From contig JAFEKR010000005.1 in the NCBI GenBank assembly GCA_019022495.1, positions 3,596,001 through 3,660,000 of the forward strand: 64,000 nt of DNA, written 5' to 3'. Source of the DNA: Epichloe hybrida (Eukaryota; Ascomycota; Sordariomycetes; Hypocreales; Clavicipitaceae). Of the stretch, positions 11,873-23,397 are shown in pieces. The notes beneath the pieces are model-generated. The model did no database searches and was not told the DNA's origin. It saw only the letters and a program-made list of their open reading frames with translations. How positions within the stretch are numbered: the first letter of the stretch is position 1; each line of letters begins with the position of its first letter. Both the position numbers and the translations under genes were made by a program.

Positions 11873-13473
11873 AGCGAGCCATGGAGCCCGAGCCGTGATT
11901 GGCGACTGTGTGCTAATCAACGAGTAATGCTGTAAAAGCCAGCGGGTGCAATCAAGTTTGAAGGAAGCAAAGCATTGCCACCTTTCGTCCAGAAACCCAC
12001 CACTATGGCCCGCGAGGGCTGTATTCCTTGCCTGTATTAATTGAGACTATTACTGCATAAGAAAGAATCTGGAGGGTTTTTGTTCTGGTTTTTTTTTTTT
12101 TTTTTTGCTAAGGCGCTTAATGAGGTGAGTACGAGGAAACCAAAATGTGTAAAGTTTTTTTAACTGTTTACTTTTACTATTTTGCTTGCGGGCGCAAACC
12201 CAAGATCAAAGAACGTGGTAGAACGTTGGCTGGACCGACAGAGTTCACGCCCATCACTGTTCAGATTGCAAGTACGCGTGCTTTCTGCCTGATGATTTCT
12301 GATTGTATTCAGAGGAACAACAAAGCTCGTTTTTGTTCTTTGTTCCCTCAAGGAGATTAATGGGCGTAGGAGGAGTAATTTGTCCGGACCAACATATCCG
12401 TCGTCTTTTCATTCTGCCTGTTTGTATGGACCGGACCGTCTCGTTGTATTGCAATTGCTTTGTGAGGCATGTCGGCATAGAGAAATCGACGTTGAAATAT
12501 CATCATTGTACTTACTTGTCTCAAGTCGCTTCTTGTCAGGCGATCAACCCGGCTGTGAAATTGATGGTGAACTTTCCAACTATATTCTGCCCTGATGCGA
12601 CGTCTTGTTATTCGTGGTGATTGATTGATTGATGCCATGCTGTAATTGAAGAGTCATTGCGCGAATTGAACAAGACGCCACGCGAAATGTGCCTGGGCCT
12701 CCGCCTCCCTCACGTCAACAGCTACAGATTCAAGGAAGATTAACGCGGCGTCACGAAGGACCGGACTCCCTGACAACACACATGTCGAGTCGTACGTAAC
12801 TGGATTGAATTCTCGTAAAGACCCTGCCGTAATACTGGCTTGGCTATCCATCGCATTGATCTCATCCCGCTCGCCCTGGACAAGAGATTGCTCCCTCTAC
12901 ATATCATGGCCACCCGCAAAGAACTCCTGGCATGGGAAAAACCACAATGAGATTTGAAAATAGTTGGCAAAGGGCCCACGCTATTCAAGAGGATAGAAAC
13001 ATTCATGAAAAAAAAAAAAAAATTGACAAAAAATCCGGAAAACTGGTGTGTTCGTCCGACCTTTCTCCCACACACTCTGACACATCATGGTCTCTGACTA
13101 CGTGCTCTTGCGTTGTGACGTAGTTTCCGCCGCTGATATACGTGGCCACGTCTTCCTGCGCTGTCGTTGATCGGCGAAAGCCGCAAAGCGAAAAAATTAC
13201 CTGGTATAAATATGCAAGATTTGAAAATTATCCACCCAAGAAGATTTGAAAAAAAAAAAAAAAAAAAAAAAAAAAACCGCAGGCGGATAGCGTCAACAAG
13301 CCATGATTATCCCAACGGTGGTCACCTACGTGACAGGGATGAAACTAGCCTCCCAACTCCTTCGCCAACTCCTTCGGGCAGACGCAGACGGGCATTGCGT
13401 GCTCAAGTTCCCGACGGGGAACAATGGTATCACCGCAGGCGTCAATTTGGCCTATATTACCGAATCCAAAGCA
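11873..13473. other. Convergent 3' intergenic region between DBF2 and areA
   Basis: About 1.6 kb between two gene ends. It contains T- and A-homopolymers (about 12091-12106, 13008-13021 and 13249-13276) and small open frames without domains. It should contain both 3' UTRs; nothing else is supported. Confidence 0.55.
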
Positions 13474-16400
13474 TTAAAGACTCATTGTCAGCCATTCCCA
13501 TTCCTGCGGACCTGCACTGGCTCCGCCGGTGCTGTGTTGTGGGCCGCCCGGCTGATGGTGACCCAGGGACATGATGCTTCCGTGACTCATTGCATGGCGA
13601 TGGGGTACGATGCCAAAGCTGCTCGACAGCATAGAAGTCGACAATGATGCCATGGTTGGTGTGTTGCCGATGGATCGAGGTAGGTCGCTGGATCCAGAAG
13701 TTTCGTTGGGGCTGTCGATTTCCATGCCAGAAGAACCATCGGTCCCCGCGCTTTTGCTATGCCTGCGCTGTCGTTTGGATGAAGCAGAGGCGGCTCCGGA
13801 TCGCGATGCAGACGATGCGCCAGGACCGGGAGTCGCTTTCGGGGGGGCCGCGGCAATGGGCACCACGCCCTTGCCGCCGGCTCCTGCGTTGCCGTGGTGA
13901 CTGTTTGGCGTGCTGCCTGCCGTGTTGGCGCCTGAGCCTGCCGTCGTAGCCACCGGGCTCTCGCTTTCCTTGGGCAGCATGTTGCGGGTAGCGGGTGGTG
14001 ACACGCTGTTGTTGTTGTTGTTGTTGTTGTTGTTATTGTTGTTACTGTTATTGATGAGGCTGCCGGTATTGTTGTTGTTGGAACTGCTTGCCGCCACTGT
14101 GGCCATCGACAAAGTCGAGTTCTTCCGTGAAGCGATAGCAGACCCAGTGGCGTTCTTCCTCGACCTCGCACCACCACCTGATCCATTAGGCCCCGAACCT
14201 CTGTTCCTCTTCTTAATGACATCGGTCTTCAGACTGAGAGGTCGAACTACGCCATGTAGTTTGAGGAAAAGGCCGCAGGCATTGCACAGAGGTTGACCCT
14301 CTGGATTGCGTCTCCATAATGGTGTAGTCTGTGTGAAACAATTGGTACATGTTGTCGGCGCACCGCCATCGTTTTGGTTAACACTTGTTGTTCCTGCTCC
14401 TGCTCCTGCCGCGGCCGCCTGCAAGTTAGTGCTTGAGCCTCGCTTCGAGACAGGTGGTGGTGATGATGCGCGACTGGGCGCGGCAGATGAGAAGCCGGAC
14501 ATGGTGCCGTGCACGTTGTCGCCCGGTGAGGCCGGTAGGCTCTGAGCAATCTGTTCGAAACCATTGTGTTTTGTGGCCAGATGCGAGGGCGTCGATGCTG
14601 TTCGGGGAATATTTTGCTGTTGTTTGTCATTGCCTTTGAAAGACTGCGAGCGCCCCAAGCCGGAATCTTCCCAGTCACCATGGTTTTCGACATAATCGGT
14701 CGTAGTACTTCCTATCATGACCTGCTTGCGAGGCGGGCCACCAGGAAATCGTGCGGCCTGAGTACTAAACTGTCCAGGAAGGGAGGCATCCCAGCCTAGC
14801 GAACCAACTTCATCTATAGAAGTAGCGAAGTCTCCATGCATTGGCATGTTCTGACCTTGCAAGTTGTGGGTGCCATCTTCGTCATCCGAATCAACACCAA
14901 ACGAGAACATGTTGTCTGGTCTCATGGACATGGTAGGGGACGCGACTTGACAGTCATTTTGGAATACTTGGCTAGGGTCAATATGACTAAATGAGCTGGG
15001 GGCAGTGCTGAAAGCTGAAAGAGACCCCGATTCGGTTCCGGCAGCCGAGTACATCCGGTTGCCGTTGTTTCGACCACTGTACATGAACTGCTGGTTGTGG
15101 CCCATGTTGTTTGCCATGTGCTGGCCCGGGTGGTGCGGCCTCATGCCCTGCTGCCGCTGCTGGCGATTATCTTGCGACCCAAAGTACAAATTCTCACCTT
15201 CACCCATGGCCATGGGAGTGGATGCAGTAGACTGATAGGCAGATCCCGGAGGCGAATATAGGTCGGGAGAAATGAGAGATGAGGGAACCGAGGAATTATT
15301 GTTGTACATGTTGGAAAAGGGACCATGGGGTATCATTGGAGAGCTGGAAGGAGAAAAGGAGAAACTCTGCTGAAATTGCGCCGCCTGATTCATCACTGCA
15401 TCGTTTTCCATAAAAGTATCCAGTGCAAATGGAACGGCGGAGCTGCCGCCTCGGGCCAGCTGCTGCATCGTGACTGAGTTGGTGTTGTCGAGAGAGTATC
15501 CTTGGAGTTCCGAATCAGCTTCGAGGTTGGACTCTCCGCCGGATGTGCTGCTATTGACGGCAAGCATATGAGGGGAAAAGTTGGCTGGGCGTTTGCGGTT
15601 CTGATGCAAGTGTCAGCGAGAAGTTGGGCGTGGTTGGCTAACAGGGTCGATGTCAAGAAACGCACGGCTTGCGCTTTTGGGACAGCCCAAAACAACTATG
15701 AGTCCAGCTTGGATTCGCAGGGAAGTGGTGACAGATGACGGGCAGACTGGATGGACTCCATTGACGGGCGGGGAGGGTACTCACTTGACGCTCATCGATA
15801 CTCGTCTTGCGATGATGACGCTGCACGTAATTGAACTCGCTGTTGCCCGAGGGCTGTTGATGCGGGACAGATTGAGGAACGAAATGACTGGAAGTATCCT
15901 TGTGAGATTTGATGGGAATAGCAGATGCAGATGGACCACTGGTCGGGGAGGCTTCGTCAAACTTGGAGGGAGCGGGCGGCGGGGACATGAGTCCGCCCGG
16001 GGTGACGACATTCTCGGAATAGATGAAGTCGTCGAGTTTCATCGCGTCTGAACTATTATCGGCATTGATATCTGAAGTCTTTCGCAATTGGGCAATCCCA
16101 CTTGGCGCGTTCTTGGTCGCAGGATGGTTGAGTCTAGGTACCGAGCCGGGCAGGTTCAGGAAGCCCCCCCTGATTAGCCCATGCATGCGGCGGCCAACAA
16201 ATGATGCAATACGCAGGGACGATGGCGGTTTGCGGGGGGATTTCAAGCACGGATCCAAATGTGGGTTGGACATGCATTGGATATAAAAGAAGAAGCATAC
16301 CTGCTTTGCTGGTCCTTGGCTAGACGAGCCTCACCGTCCTGCTTCTGCTTGCGCATATTAAGAGCCATCATGCGCCAAGTCAGGTTCTCCAAGCGTTCCT

Positions 16401-16727
16401 GGTTGGGCAGTTGCTGCTTCGTCTTGCTGAAGAACTTCCACACCTGGGCGGCGAGCGGATCGCCATCCCGAAGCTGATCGATTGACTTGGTAGACTCGGC
16501 GGCGGCGGCGTTCTCGAGAAAGGGAACAAAGCATTGTCGAGCAATCTGGTTTTGGCGATGGCGCGGGTCTGGGACAACTGGGACAGGTTGGAGCTGGCGG
16601 ACTCGAGGGTCGGGTGGTTGATTCCGCCGTGAGCACCGTCGTGAGCACCGTCGTGAGCACCGTCGTGAGCCAGAGGGTCGGGCCTTCGTGGAAATCGAAA
16701 ATCATGTTCTGTCATGGTGGGATCCAT
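13474..16727 (-). CDS. areA: AreA/NIT2-type GATA nitrogen regulator, with an apparent N-terminal frameshift
   Basis: Nuclear activator of nitrogen-catabolite genes. Exon 3 (15600-13474) encodes the single GATA finger near residue 675 ([18 protein letters not shown], then [12 protein letters not shown] and a basic tail), an Asn run from a GTT tract (about 14010-14055), and the diagnostic C-terminus EWEWLTMSL, the part that contacts the NmrA co-repressor. Exon 2 is 16133-15785 ([31 protein letters not shown]). Exon 1 is 16727-16301 ([35 protein letters not shown]). Introns are 167 bp (16134-16300) and 184 bp (15601-15784). Within exon 1 the frame carrying [10 protein letters not shown] and the frame carrying [11 protein letters not shown] differ by one base near 16511-16524. 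No plausible intron lies between them, so one base appears lost (see findings). Start could be 16727 (MDPTM) or 16715. With one base restored the protein would be about 967 residues. Confidence 0.88.
16628..16672 (-). repeat. Coding 12-bp repeat in areA (AHDG units)
   Basis: Near-perfect tandem copies of a 12-bp unit encode [16 protein letters not shown] in the AreA N-terminus, a likely site of length polymorphism. Confidence 0.8.
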
Positions 16728-19700
16728 GGCAGGGACAGGTCTAGAAAGAACTCGAGATATCGCGACACTGGCGGGCATGCGTTTTACGATCGAAGCGGTG
16801 GGATGAGGCAAATTGCACGGCAATGGCAGTCGAGAACGAGGGAAAGAAGCGCAGCGCTCAGCGCAGGCCGTAGACCGGGCGCAGAATAGGCGCAACGCTA
16901 GCGATGGTGGGCGATGGTGGGCGACGGGTGGGCGACGGGTGGGCGATGACGGAGCCACTCACTCGCAACTCTTGACCTCCAGCGGGGTAAGTCTATTTTT
17001 TTTTTTTTTTTTCAATCTAGGCTGCCTGCGTCGCTGTTCCGTTGCCAGGAGTCGAACGGCGGCAGGATTATTATTCTCTGCACGGAGGGCTAATACGGCA
17101 TGCCAATGTGAGAATGCACATGCCACGTTATTGTTCGAGTAGGAGACAAAAAAGCGAGGAAGTCCGCGACGCTTTTTCAAGTGCTTTGTTGGTAATACGA
17201 CTAGCCGCCACGATGCGATGTCTGGTCTGGTCGTGGTCAGGTCTGGTCGACGTCTGGTCGACGTCTGGTCGAGGAAGGAGGCACGGACAGTTGAATCGCA
17301 TTTGGAAGGCACAAAGCATGTCTAAAAATCTCTCCGTACTCTCAGTAACCCCCCCTCTCGTGTTACTTCTCACTGCTCCAGCGCCTCTCGGCTTCTCGAA
17401 TGGCGATGCTGCATCTGTCTGCAGAGGCCTCTGATTTCTTCATTATCCCTGCCAACTCGCATGTGCTGCAACGCACTGGATGGATCTGGTCACTGCCGCT
17501 TCGACCTGCCCGCGCCGAATCGCCGAATCGAAACCTTGCGTGAGCATCGGACGTGCAAGCATGCTCACCAGTGACCACCACTACACTACCACCGGCGTTG
17601 CCCGCATGGACGACGTCGAGACCGTGAGAAAATAATCAATAGTGACTGCTCCGTACCGCCGCTGGACGACAGCCAGCCACCGGCTTAGTTACGATGCCCG
17701 ACCCTCACATTCGCATCCAGATCCGCGCCCGGTCAAGCTGCATTAGTGACTTGCTTTCACTTGCTATTGGAGCTCGGCGCTTGATGTGTCATGTATCATG
17801 TGGCTACCGTGGTGCATCGTCACATCAACATCTGGACAAGACGAAAAACCGACGGGAAACCCTTTCCTCCTGGCAATTCTCCCGAGGAAATGGCTAGTCC
17901 CTCGTGGAAATTGCCAGACAAACTCCCCTTTTTGCCGCCTTATTAGATAGCTCCAGCTAGCAGATGGGAAGCGACAAGATTAATATTCAACCCCGCCCAG
18001 CTTTGGATTGTCAACTCTTTTTAGCATGTGCTTGCATGTGGTGGGAAGTGTGGGGTTTGGGCAAAGTGGGCAGAGACAAGCCACAAGGCCGTGCTGACAT
18101 CTCACCAATACTCCGTATGCCAGCGGATAACCTGGTTTGGACTCTGAACTGGCAGATTGGGTAGCAATCCAAGATTTATTCACGAAGCAATAATCGGTAC
18201 AGTACCGCGGCGTACATCTGAAAGAGAAGGCAGCTTGTTGAAGTTAACCACAAACTCTACGGAGTACTCCGTCCGTACACTTCGAATGCCAAGGCAAACG
18301 ATGTCCTAGACCCTGGTAGCCACGATGGATGATGGATGGCTGTGGCGACCCACGTCGTTCTCGAAGTTGGTCTCCCACCCCTTCTGTCCCTTCGCCTCAT
18401 CTGTCAGTTCTATGCTTTCATTTGCCAGGAGCCAGGAGCCAGTTCTTGAGCCTTGCCTGTGGCGTCGCGCTATGTACATACACACGGCAATCCCTGTCAG
18501 CCGGCCGGAGACCCTTGAGAACTGACGAAATGCAGGCAAGCATGTTTCTTGACCAGTGGGTTCATCTTTGCATCTAGAGAGCCTGCCTGGCCCGAGGTCA
18601 GCACTGGCACACCTCGTAACCTGCCTGCTCTACCCCGTACACCCTCCAGCGATCGAGAGCAATATTCCGCGCTCGAATGGCGGCACATTTCCCGGTTGGG
18701 GGGAGGCAATAATAGCCATGTGAAACTGCGGGATGGAGGACAATGCAACCAGGCATGTTGCTGCTGCTGCTGCTGCTGCATGCAGTGCATCTGTATGCAT
18801 TTCAAATGACGTCTCGGCTGTGGTGCCCTGAACGGGCTGGACTGGCTGGCGTTGATGCCAAACAGAACCGTTTATCCCGTTGTACGGATCCGTATGTACG
18901 GAGTAGATCCGGCGCACGGTAATACAGGATACGACCGTAGGTAGCTCTCTGTCTCGTGGTCAGTTGCCGTCTCTTATAATACCGGTGCCGACAGGTTCAG
19001 CCAGTCAAGCCGATGAACAAATTCCTTTCCTCACCTATTATAACGGCTTGAACTCGACCAGGCTGGACTAGAATGGTCTGTCTGATACCGCAAGGCCTTT
19101 TCCTGTGCACGCGCTGAGCACAATACGACAGGAGAGCGACCGATGTTTCGATTTGAAATGGCTCGCCATCGGGGACAACGACAAAAACGTTGGCTGGTTT
19201 GCATATCGGCAGTCTCATGAGTTACCCCGAATAATCAATGTCGTTCAAGCAACAGGCCCCCTGAGATGCATTGAATTTCACAACACGATGATCGGTTGTT
19301 GGAATCAAACTTGTGCTGCAACCCGACCGACCCAAGCGGAAGAAAACTGTTTGAGTACTAAAAGCTCGCTCCGTGGCGAACCCGGGAGATATTGTTCCCA
19401 ACTTCAAATGTTCACTATTTTTGAGGTGTCCTGTCGTCTAATGGAAATGTTGGCTACTTTGCTTTTCCCTCCAGGTCTTGCTTCTCTCTTTGTTTGGAAC
19501 CGTCTCTCGGCTCTCGGCTCTCGGCCACTTGAGTCCGTGAGGGGGCACTCCTGAATTGCGGGGAGCACACATTAACTTCACTAGAGCTTTTTCCCAGTTC
19601 CCTTTTTCTGATGTGGGTTAACTCTCTCGTTGCCGCCGCATGGACGACGCTCTTGTCCGATATAGCGAGGGTGGCGACCAGATTGGCCTGATGGAGGGAT

Positions 19701-20396
19701 GCGTGAACATCTGAGATGATACATCTCAAGAAACGTAGCCATTTTCTGCCTCTTGGTCCAATTTGCAGGTGGAATCGTCCGTTGGTCGTTTTACAAGTCA
19801 GGAGTACGTACTCTGAAGAAGGTCTCCAGGACCAAAAGCAACCAACCCGTTGATCCCAACATCTACAGTGGGTGTACCTTACTAACCACTTGACTTGACA
19901 CCGTGACAAGAAATCAAGAATATCTGCTCCATCATTAAGAAAGCTTATGTTGTCCTCCATAATCGCCAGTTAATCTCGGGCTATACTAACTTTTATCCTT
20001 GATTTCAGGGGGATAAGACTGCGCTGACTTGGCGCCTCTTTCCGCGCGCTTCCTAGTATAAGTCACTTTAGTGATATCCAAGCCGTAGCTCTGCCGGGGG
20101 TGACGCAAACCCGCTATAGATGGCGAAAGAAAACCTCTTCAGGGAGATAAAAACCGCCGATATCAGGTAACCCGACAACCCCTCGCCCCTCGCTCCTCGC
20201 CCCTCCCTGATATCAAGTCCACGATTATACAGTTGTTCCACGCATCTGGTGACGCCAGGTTTTATCACGGGAAATTAGGTTGGCATGTTGGCCCCAAAAA
20301 AAGAATGCAAGTAGAGCATTGATTCATATAACCCAGAATAAGCACTTGGATCTTCGCCCCTTATTCTGCTTTCAACGCCTCAGAGTTGCGACAAGT
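16728..20396. promoter_or_regulatory. Long (3.7 kb) region upstream of areA; no supported gene
   Basis: This spans from the areA start to the 3' end of the LITAF gene, which has the same orientation. It contains a T16 tract (about 16997-17012), GTCTGGTCGAC repeats (17219-17272), a palindrome ACGGAGTACTCCGT (18259-18272), a second palindrome TACGGATCCGTA (18883-18894) and a CTG run (about 18760-18779). areA-type genes usually have long leaders and complex promoters, so much of it may be regulatory. The open frames, up to 168 codons, show no domain or family-like sequence. Confidence 0.5.
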
Positions 20397-20478
20397 TTAG
20401 TTCTTGACGGGAGGTTGAGTGACCGGATCCTGATGCTGTTGGCGTTGCTGCTGCTGGGGCTGGATCTCGTGCAATTCG

Positions 20479-20510
<32 letters not shown>

Positions 20511-21156
20511 ATCCACGGGGGCCTGGCTGGCGCTGTACTGGGAAAGCACAGAGACTTGAGGGCCAAAGATCTCCATAGGCCCGTCGTTTCGTCGGAAAGC
20601 CACCAAGTTCTTGCAGGAGGAGCAGCGATACTCGGTGTCCTCGAACCAGCCGGCCAGACAGGGGACGCAGGTCAGACAGACGCAGACAAGGCAGAGGACG
20701 GCACCGACGACGCTGCTCAGGACGAAGAAAAGAAATGGTTAGCTCTGTTTACTTTTCTTGCAACAGTTTTACATTCCTCATTAGTTGAAAGTTGGACCGT
20801 CGCATGGAAAGAAAAACTCACTATTGCATTGAATTGCCTTCGCGCTGGACAACCGTGGTGGTCCGCTTGTGGCAAAAGGGGCAGTCAATCCACTGAGGTT
20901 GATCGTTTAGCTGGTGCAACGGGATGACGGTCGCAGGAGGAGCATTCTGGTCGGTTTGGCCCTGAGGAGGTGCCTTGGCTTGGTTGTAGGAAGGAGGCAA
21001 CGGCGTCTGCTGAGGCGTCTGCTGAGGCGTCTGCTGAGGCGGGCTCTGGGCGGGCTGAATAGTGTTGTCGGTATCGTGAGTCGTTCCCGTGGGATGGGAC
21101 GTGTTTTCGGGCTGGGCGGGAACCACGTTCTCGTCCGGCTGCTGCTGTGAGGCCAT
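20397..21156 (-). CDS. LITAF-domain zinc-binding membrane-associated protein
   Basis: Exons 21156-20822 and 20712-20397, joined across a 109-bp intron (donor GTGAGT, acceptor GCAG), encode about 216 residues. Residues 1-85 are Pro/Gln-rich with a TPQQ repeat and a PPSY motif, which could bind WW-domain ubiquitin ligases such as Rsp5. The LITAF domain follows. It has a first Cys pair (DCPFCHKRTTT), a Cys-rich hydrophobic stretch created by the splice (VVGAVLCLVCVCLTCVPCLAG) that would insert into the membrane as a hairpin, and a second pair (CSSCKNLVAFRRNDGP). The C-terminal tail is rich in Gln and His. LITAF proteins sit on the cytosolic face of endosomal or plasma membranes and bind one zinc. 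The fungal function is poorly known. Confidence 0.87.
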
Positions 21157-22317
21157 GATGTTGTTGTTGTTGGCTCGTATGCTTGGTGGAAGGGGAAGGA
21201 GGGCTTTTCTTGTGTCTTGGAAAAAAAAAAAGGAAAAGGAAAAGAATCGAGAAGGGAGTCTGGCAGGGGCATGTTATTGTTTCTTCCTTTTTTTTCTTCC
21301 CCCTCAGCTTCTCAGCTTCTTATCCAACAACACCTCCCTTGTTGACATGCTGTGTGTGGGCCACGCTTGCATACATGTACGGCTGACATTGTGGATTGGA
21401 TCGTCTGCCCGGAGACTTGAAGGTTGTCGACGTTTAAAATTACATCAATGCGGCGGGGTCGTCGTAAAATTTGGCACTGCCTCATGATCCATCCATTCAG
21501 CCCCGAAGCCTCGTCGCTTTTACAAGTTATTACGGGGGCCGCCGCCATGGCGCGCTAGTCCAGAACTGGGCGCGGCTCAGCTTTGCGAGTCAAGACTCAA
21601 GACTCGAGACTCGAGCAGCATGATTGAAAAGTCTTTATTATACCCCGTCTCATCCGGAGCAAAGCCAGCAAGCACAGCACCATTTGCTCGGGTTTTACAC
21701 GGACGCAGCAGCTCACGCAGTAGGAGCAATCAAACATGCGTATTACCATTACCTCAATGAGCATCGAGGACAAAGCCCAATCGCCAAGTCCCACCGGGAC
21801 GACGTGGATGACGTGGACGTTGTTTTCCTCCAACTCAGTCAAGGACTGACTCTCAACTGAATAACCAGCACATCACACCGCGACCCATCCCAAAGTGCCT
21901 CGTCTGTCCGGTTGAGCAAGCATCATGTCTGTTGTCGTAGTACATACATACTACACAGTCAAACGCACCATGTCAAACACTGCGCTGTGTGCTGCAAAGA
22001 CGTGACACCTGAATCTATCTACACTTGCCATCGTGTTCCTGTTGCAAGGCATAAGAGGGATGATAAGCACGAGTTGAGTGGCCAGTCGGCTGGGCCTCTT
22101 TTCTCGTGCAACATATGGGTATGAAGCGCACATATATGTATATATATATGTGCTCAATCAAGTTCGCATTCTTGCCGCCACGAACATCGGGTTCCAGGAC
22201 TCAACCCCCCCCAGATTCTCTCTCAAGTAGTTTGTCTCTCTTTCTTGGTTGAACCCGTCTTGATTCTCATCTCCAAACACTCGACTGGCAGCCATCAAGG
22301 ACGGAAAGACAAACAAC
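21157..22317. promoter_or_regulatory. Divergent intergenic region between the LITAF and ML-domain genes
   Basis: About 1.2 kb of non-coding DNA with A/T homopolymers near 21220 and a TATATATATATG microsatellite near 22131-22152. No domain-bearing open frame was seen. Confidence 0.5.
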
Positions 22318-22835
22318 ATGAACATCTTGGCATTCCTCTCTTTCCTCAGTCTCCTGGGCATCGTAAGCGGCGCAACTTTCCAAGACTGCGGTAAGTGGAT
22401 TCTCCTGCTCCCTGCTCCTCCAAACAAAACCAGGCACATACTCACCCTCCCGCTCGGTCGACAGGAAGCACGGTCAAGAATCTCCAAATCCACATCCCCA
22501 ACTGTCCCGGCTCCGGCCCTGCTTGCATCTTCACTTCTGGGCAAACAGCCTCCATAGAGGCCGCCTTCACGGGCGCAGCGCCTTTCAGGAGCGCCACTGT
22601 CAAGTTATCCGGCGTGATTGGACACATCAAGATTCCCTTCCCGCTGACATCCCCCGAGGCTTGCGGGAGATGGGGACTCGAGTGCCCGTCTGCCGCCGGG
22701 GCTCATCAAACCCTCAGGGTTGACATTCCCATCACCAGCCAGTACCCCAAGGTCAAGGTTGGCGTTGAGCTGCAGCTGGTCAGTGATACGGCGGAGACGT
22801 TGATTTGCAAGACGATTCCTGTGGAGATCAAGTGA
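22318..22835 (+). CDS. Secreted ML-domain (MD-2-related/NPC2-like) lipid-binding protein
   Basis: Exons 22318-22390 and 22465-22835, separated by a 74-bp intron (GTAAGT...ACAG), encode 147 residues. Residues 1-19 (MNILAFLSFLSLLGIVSGA) form a signal peptide. The ML domain follows: FQDCGSTVKNLQIHIPNCPG, a Cys at ACIFTSG, HIKIPFPL, ACGRWGLECP, and a C-terminal YPKVKVGVELQL...LICKTIPVEI. The six or more cysteines fit the three disulphides of the fold. NPC2 relatives bind sterols or phospholipids in the vacuole lumen or outside the cell. This protein is about NPC2 size and lacks the long propeptide of the yeast PG/PI-transfer protein Npc2, so the ligand is not predictable. Confidence 0.86.
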
Positions 22836-23397
22836 CGAGCCGCCGTGGTAGATGGACGATGGACAAGGTGAGCTTGGCTGGCGGGTTTTGCTGTTGTTGG
22901 GGGAAAAGATTGATAGATGGAGAGTAGTGCGATTTCTCTTATCCTAGTTACGCTTTTCAATCATGGAAAATAGAAGTGAAAGCGTCGATTCGAGTGCGAT
23001 AATCTGCCTTGCATTGCATTGCAAGCATTGCAAGCCCATGTAACAAACGTTGAAAATCCTAAGCTCTTCCCAACAAGGAGTCAAGTAAGTCTCAGCACCC
23101 AGCCAAAAGTGACCAAGTCTTTCACCACCGATAAGATAAGAGCTCTATGCGCCGCCCGCCGCCCGGAATTTTCTACACCCCACCTTATTAATAAAAAGAA
23201 GAACATGTTCAAGAAGTCATCCACTACTTCACAAATTAGAACCAGAATCTCTATACCTTCTTCTTCTTTCGCCCAGAGAATTTCCCAGGAGATAGGCTCA
23301 TCGAACCGCGCATCTCGAATCGCTCAAAAAAAAAAAAACCCCCCCCGGGACAAGCGTGGGCGCGACCTCGTTGGCCGACGGCCGTCTCAAAATCAAA
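22836..23397. other. Intergenic region between the ML-domain and RPC5 genes
   Basis: About 560 bp containing the ML-gene 3' UTR and the RPC5 promoter. An A12 run followed by C8 (about 23326-23346) lies 50 bp before the RPC5 start. Confidence 0.45.

Noticed and set aside
16511..16524. A micro-intron explaining the areA frame change
   Set aside because: The only GT...AG pair between the two conserved frames is about 15 bp apart, far too short for splicing, and splicing from further upstream would delete the family-like [10 protein letters not shown].
19454..19960. 168-codon minus frame upstream of areA
   Set aside because: No recognisable domain and no clear codon bias; more likely part of a non-coding region.
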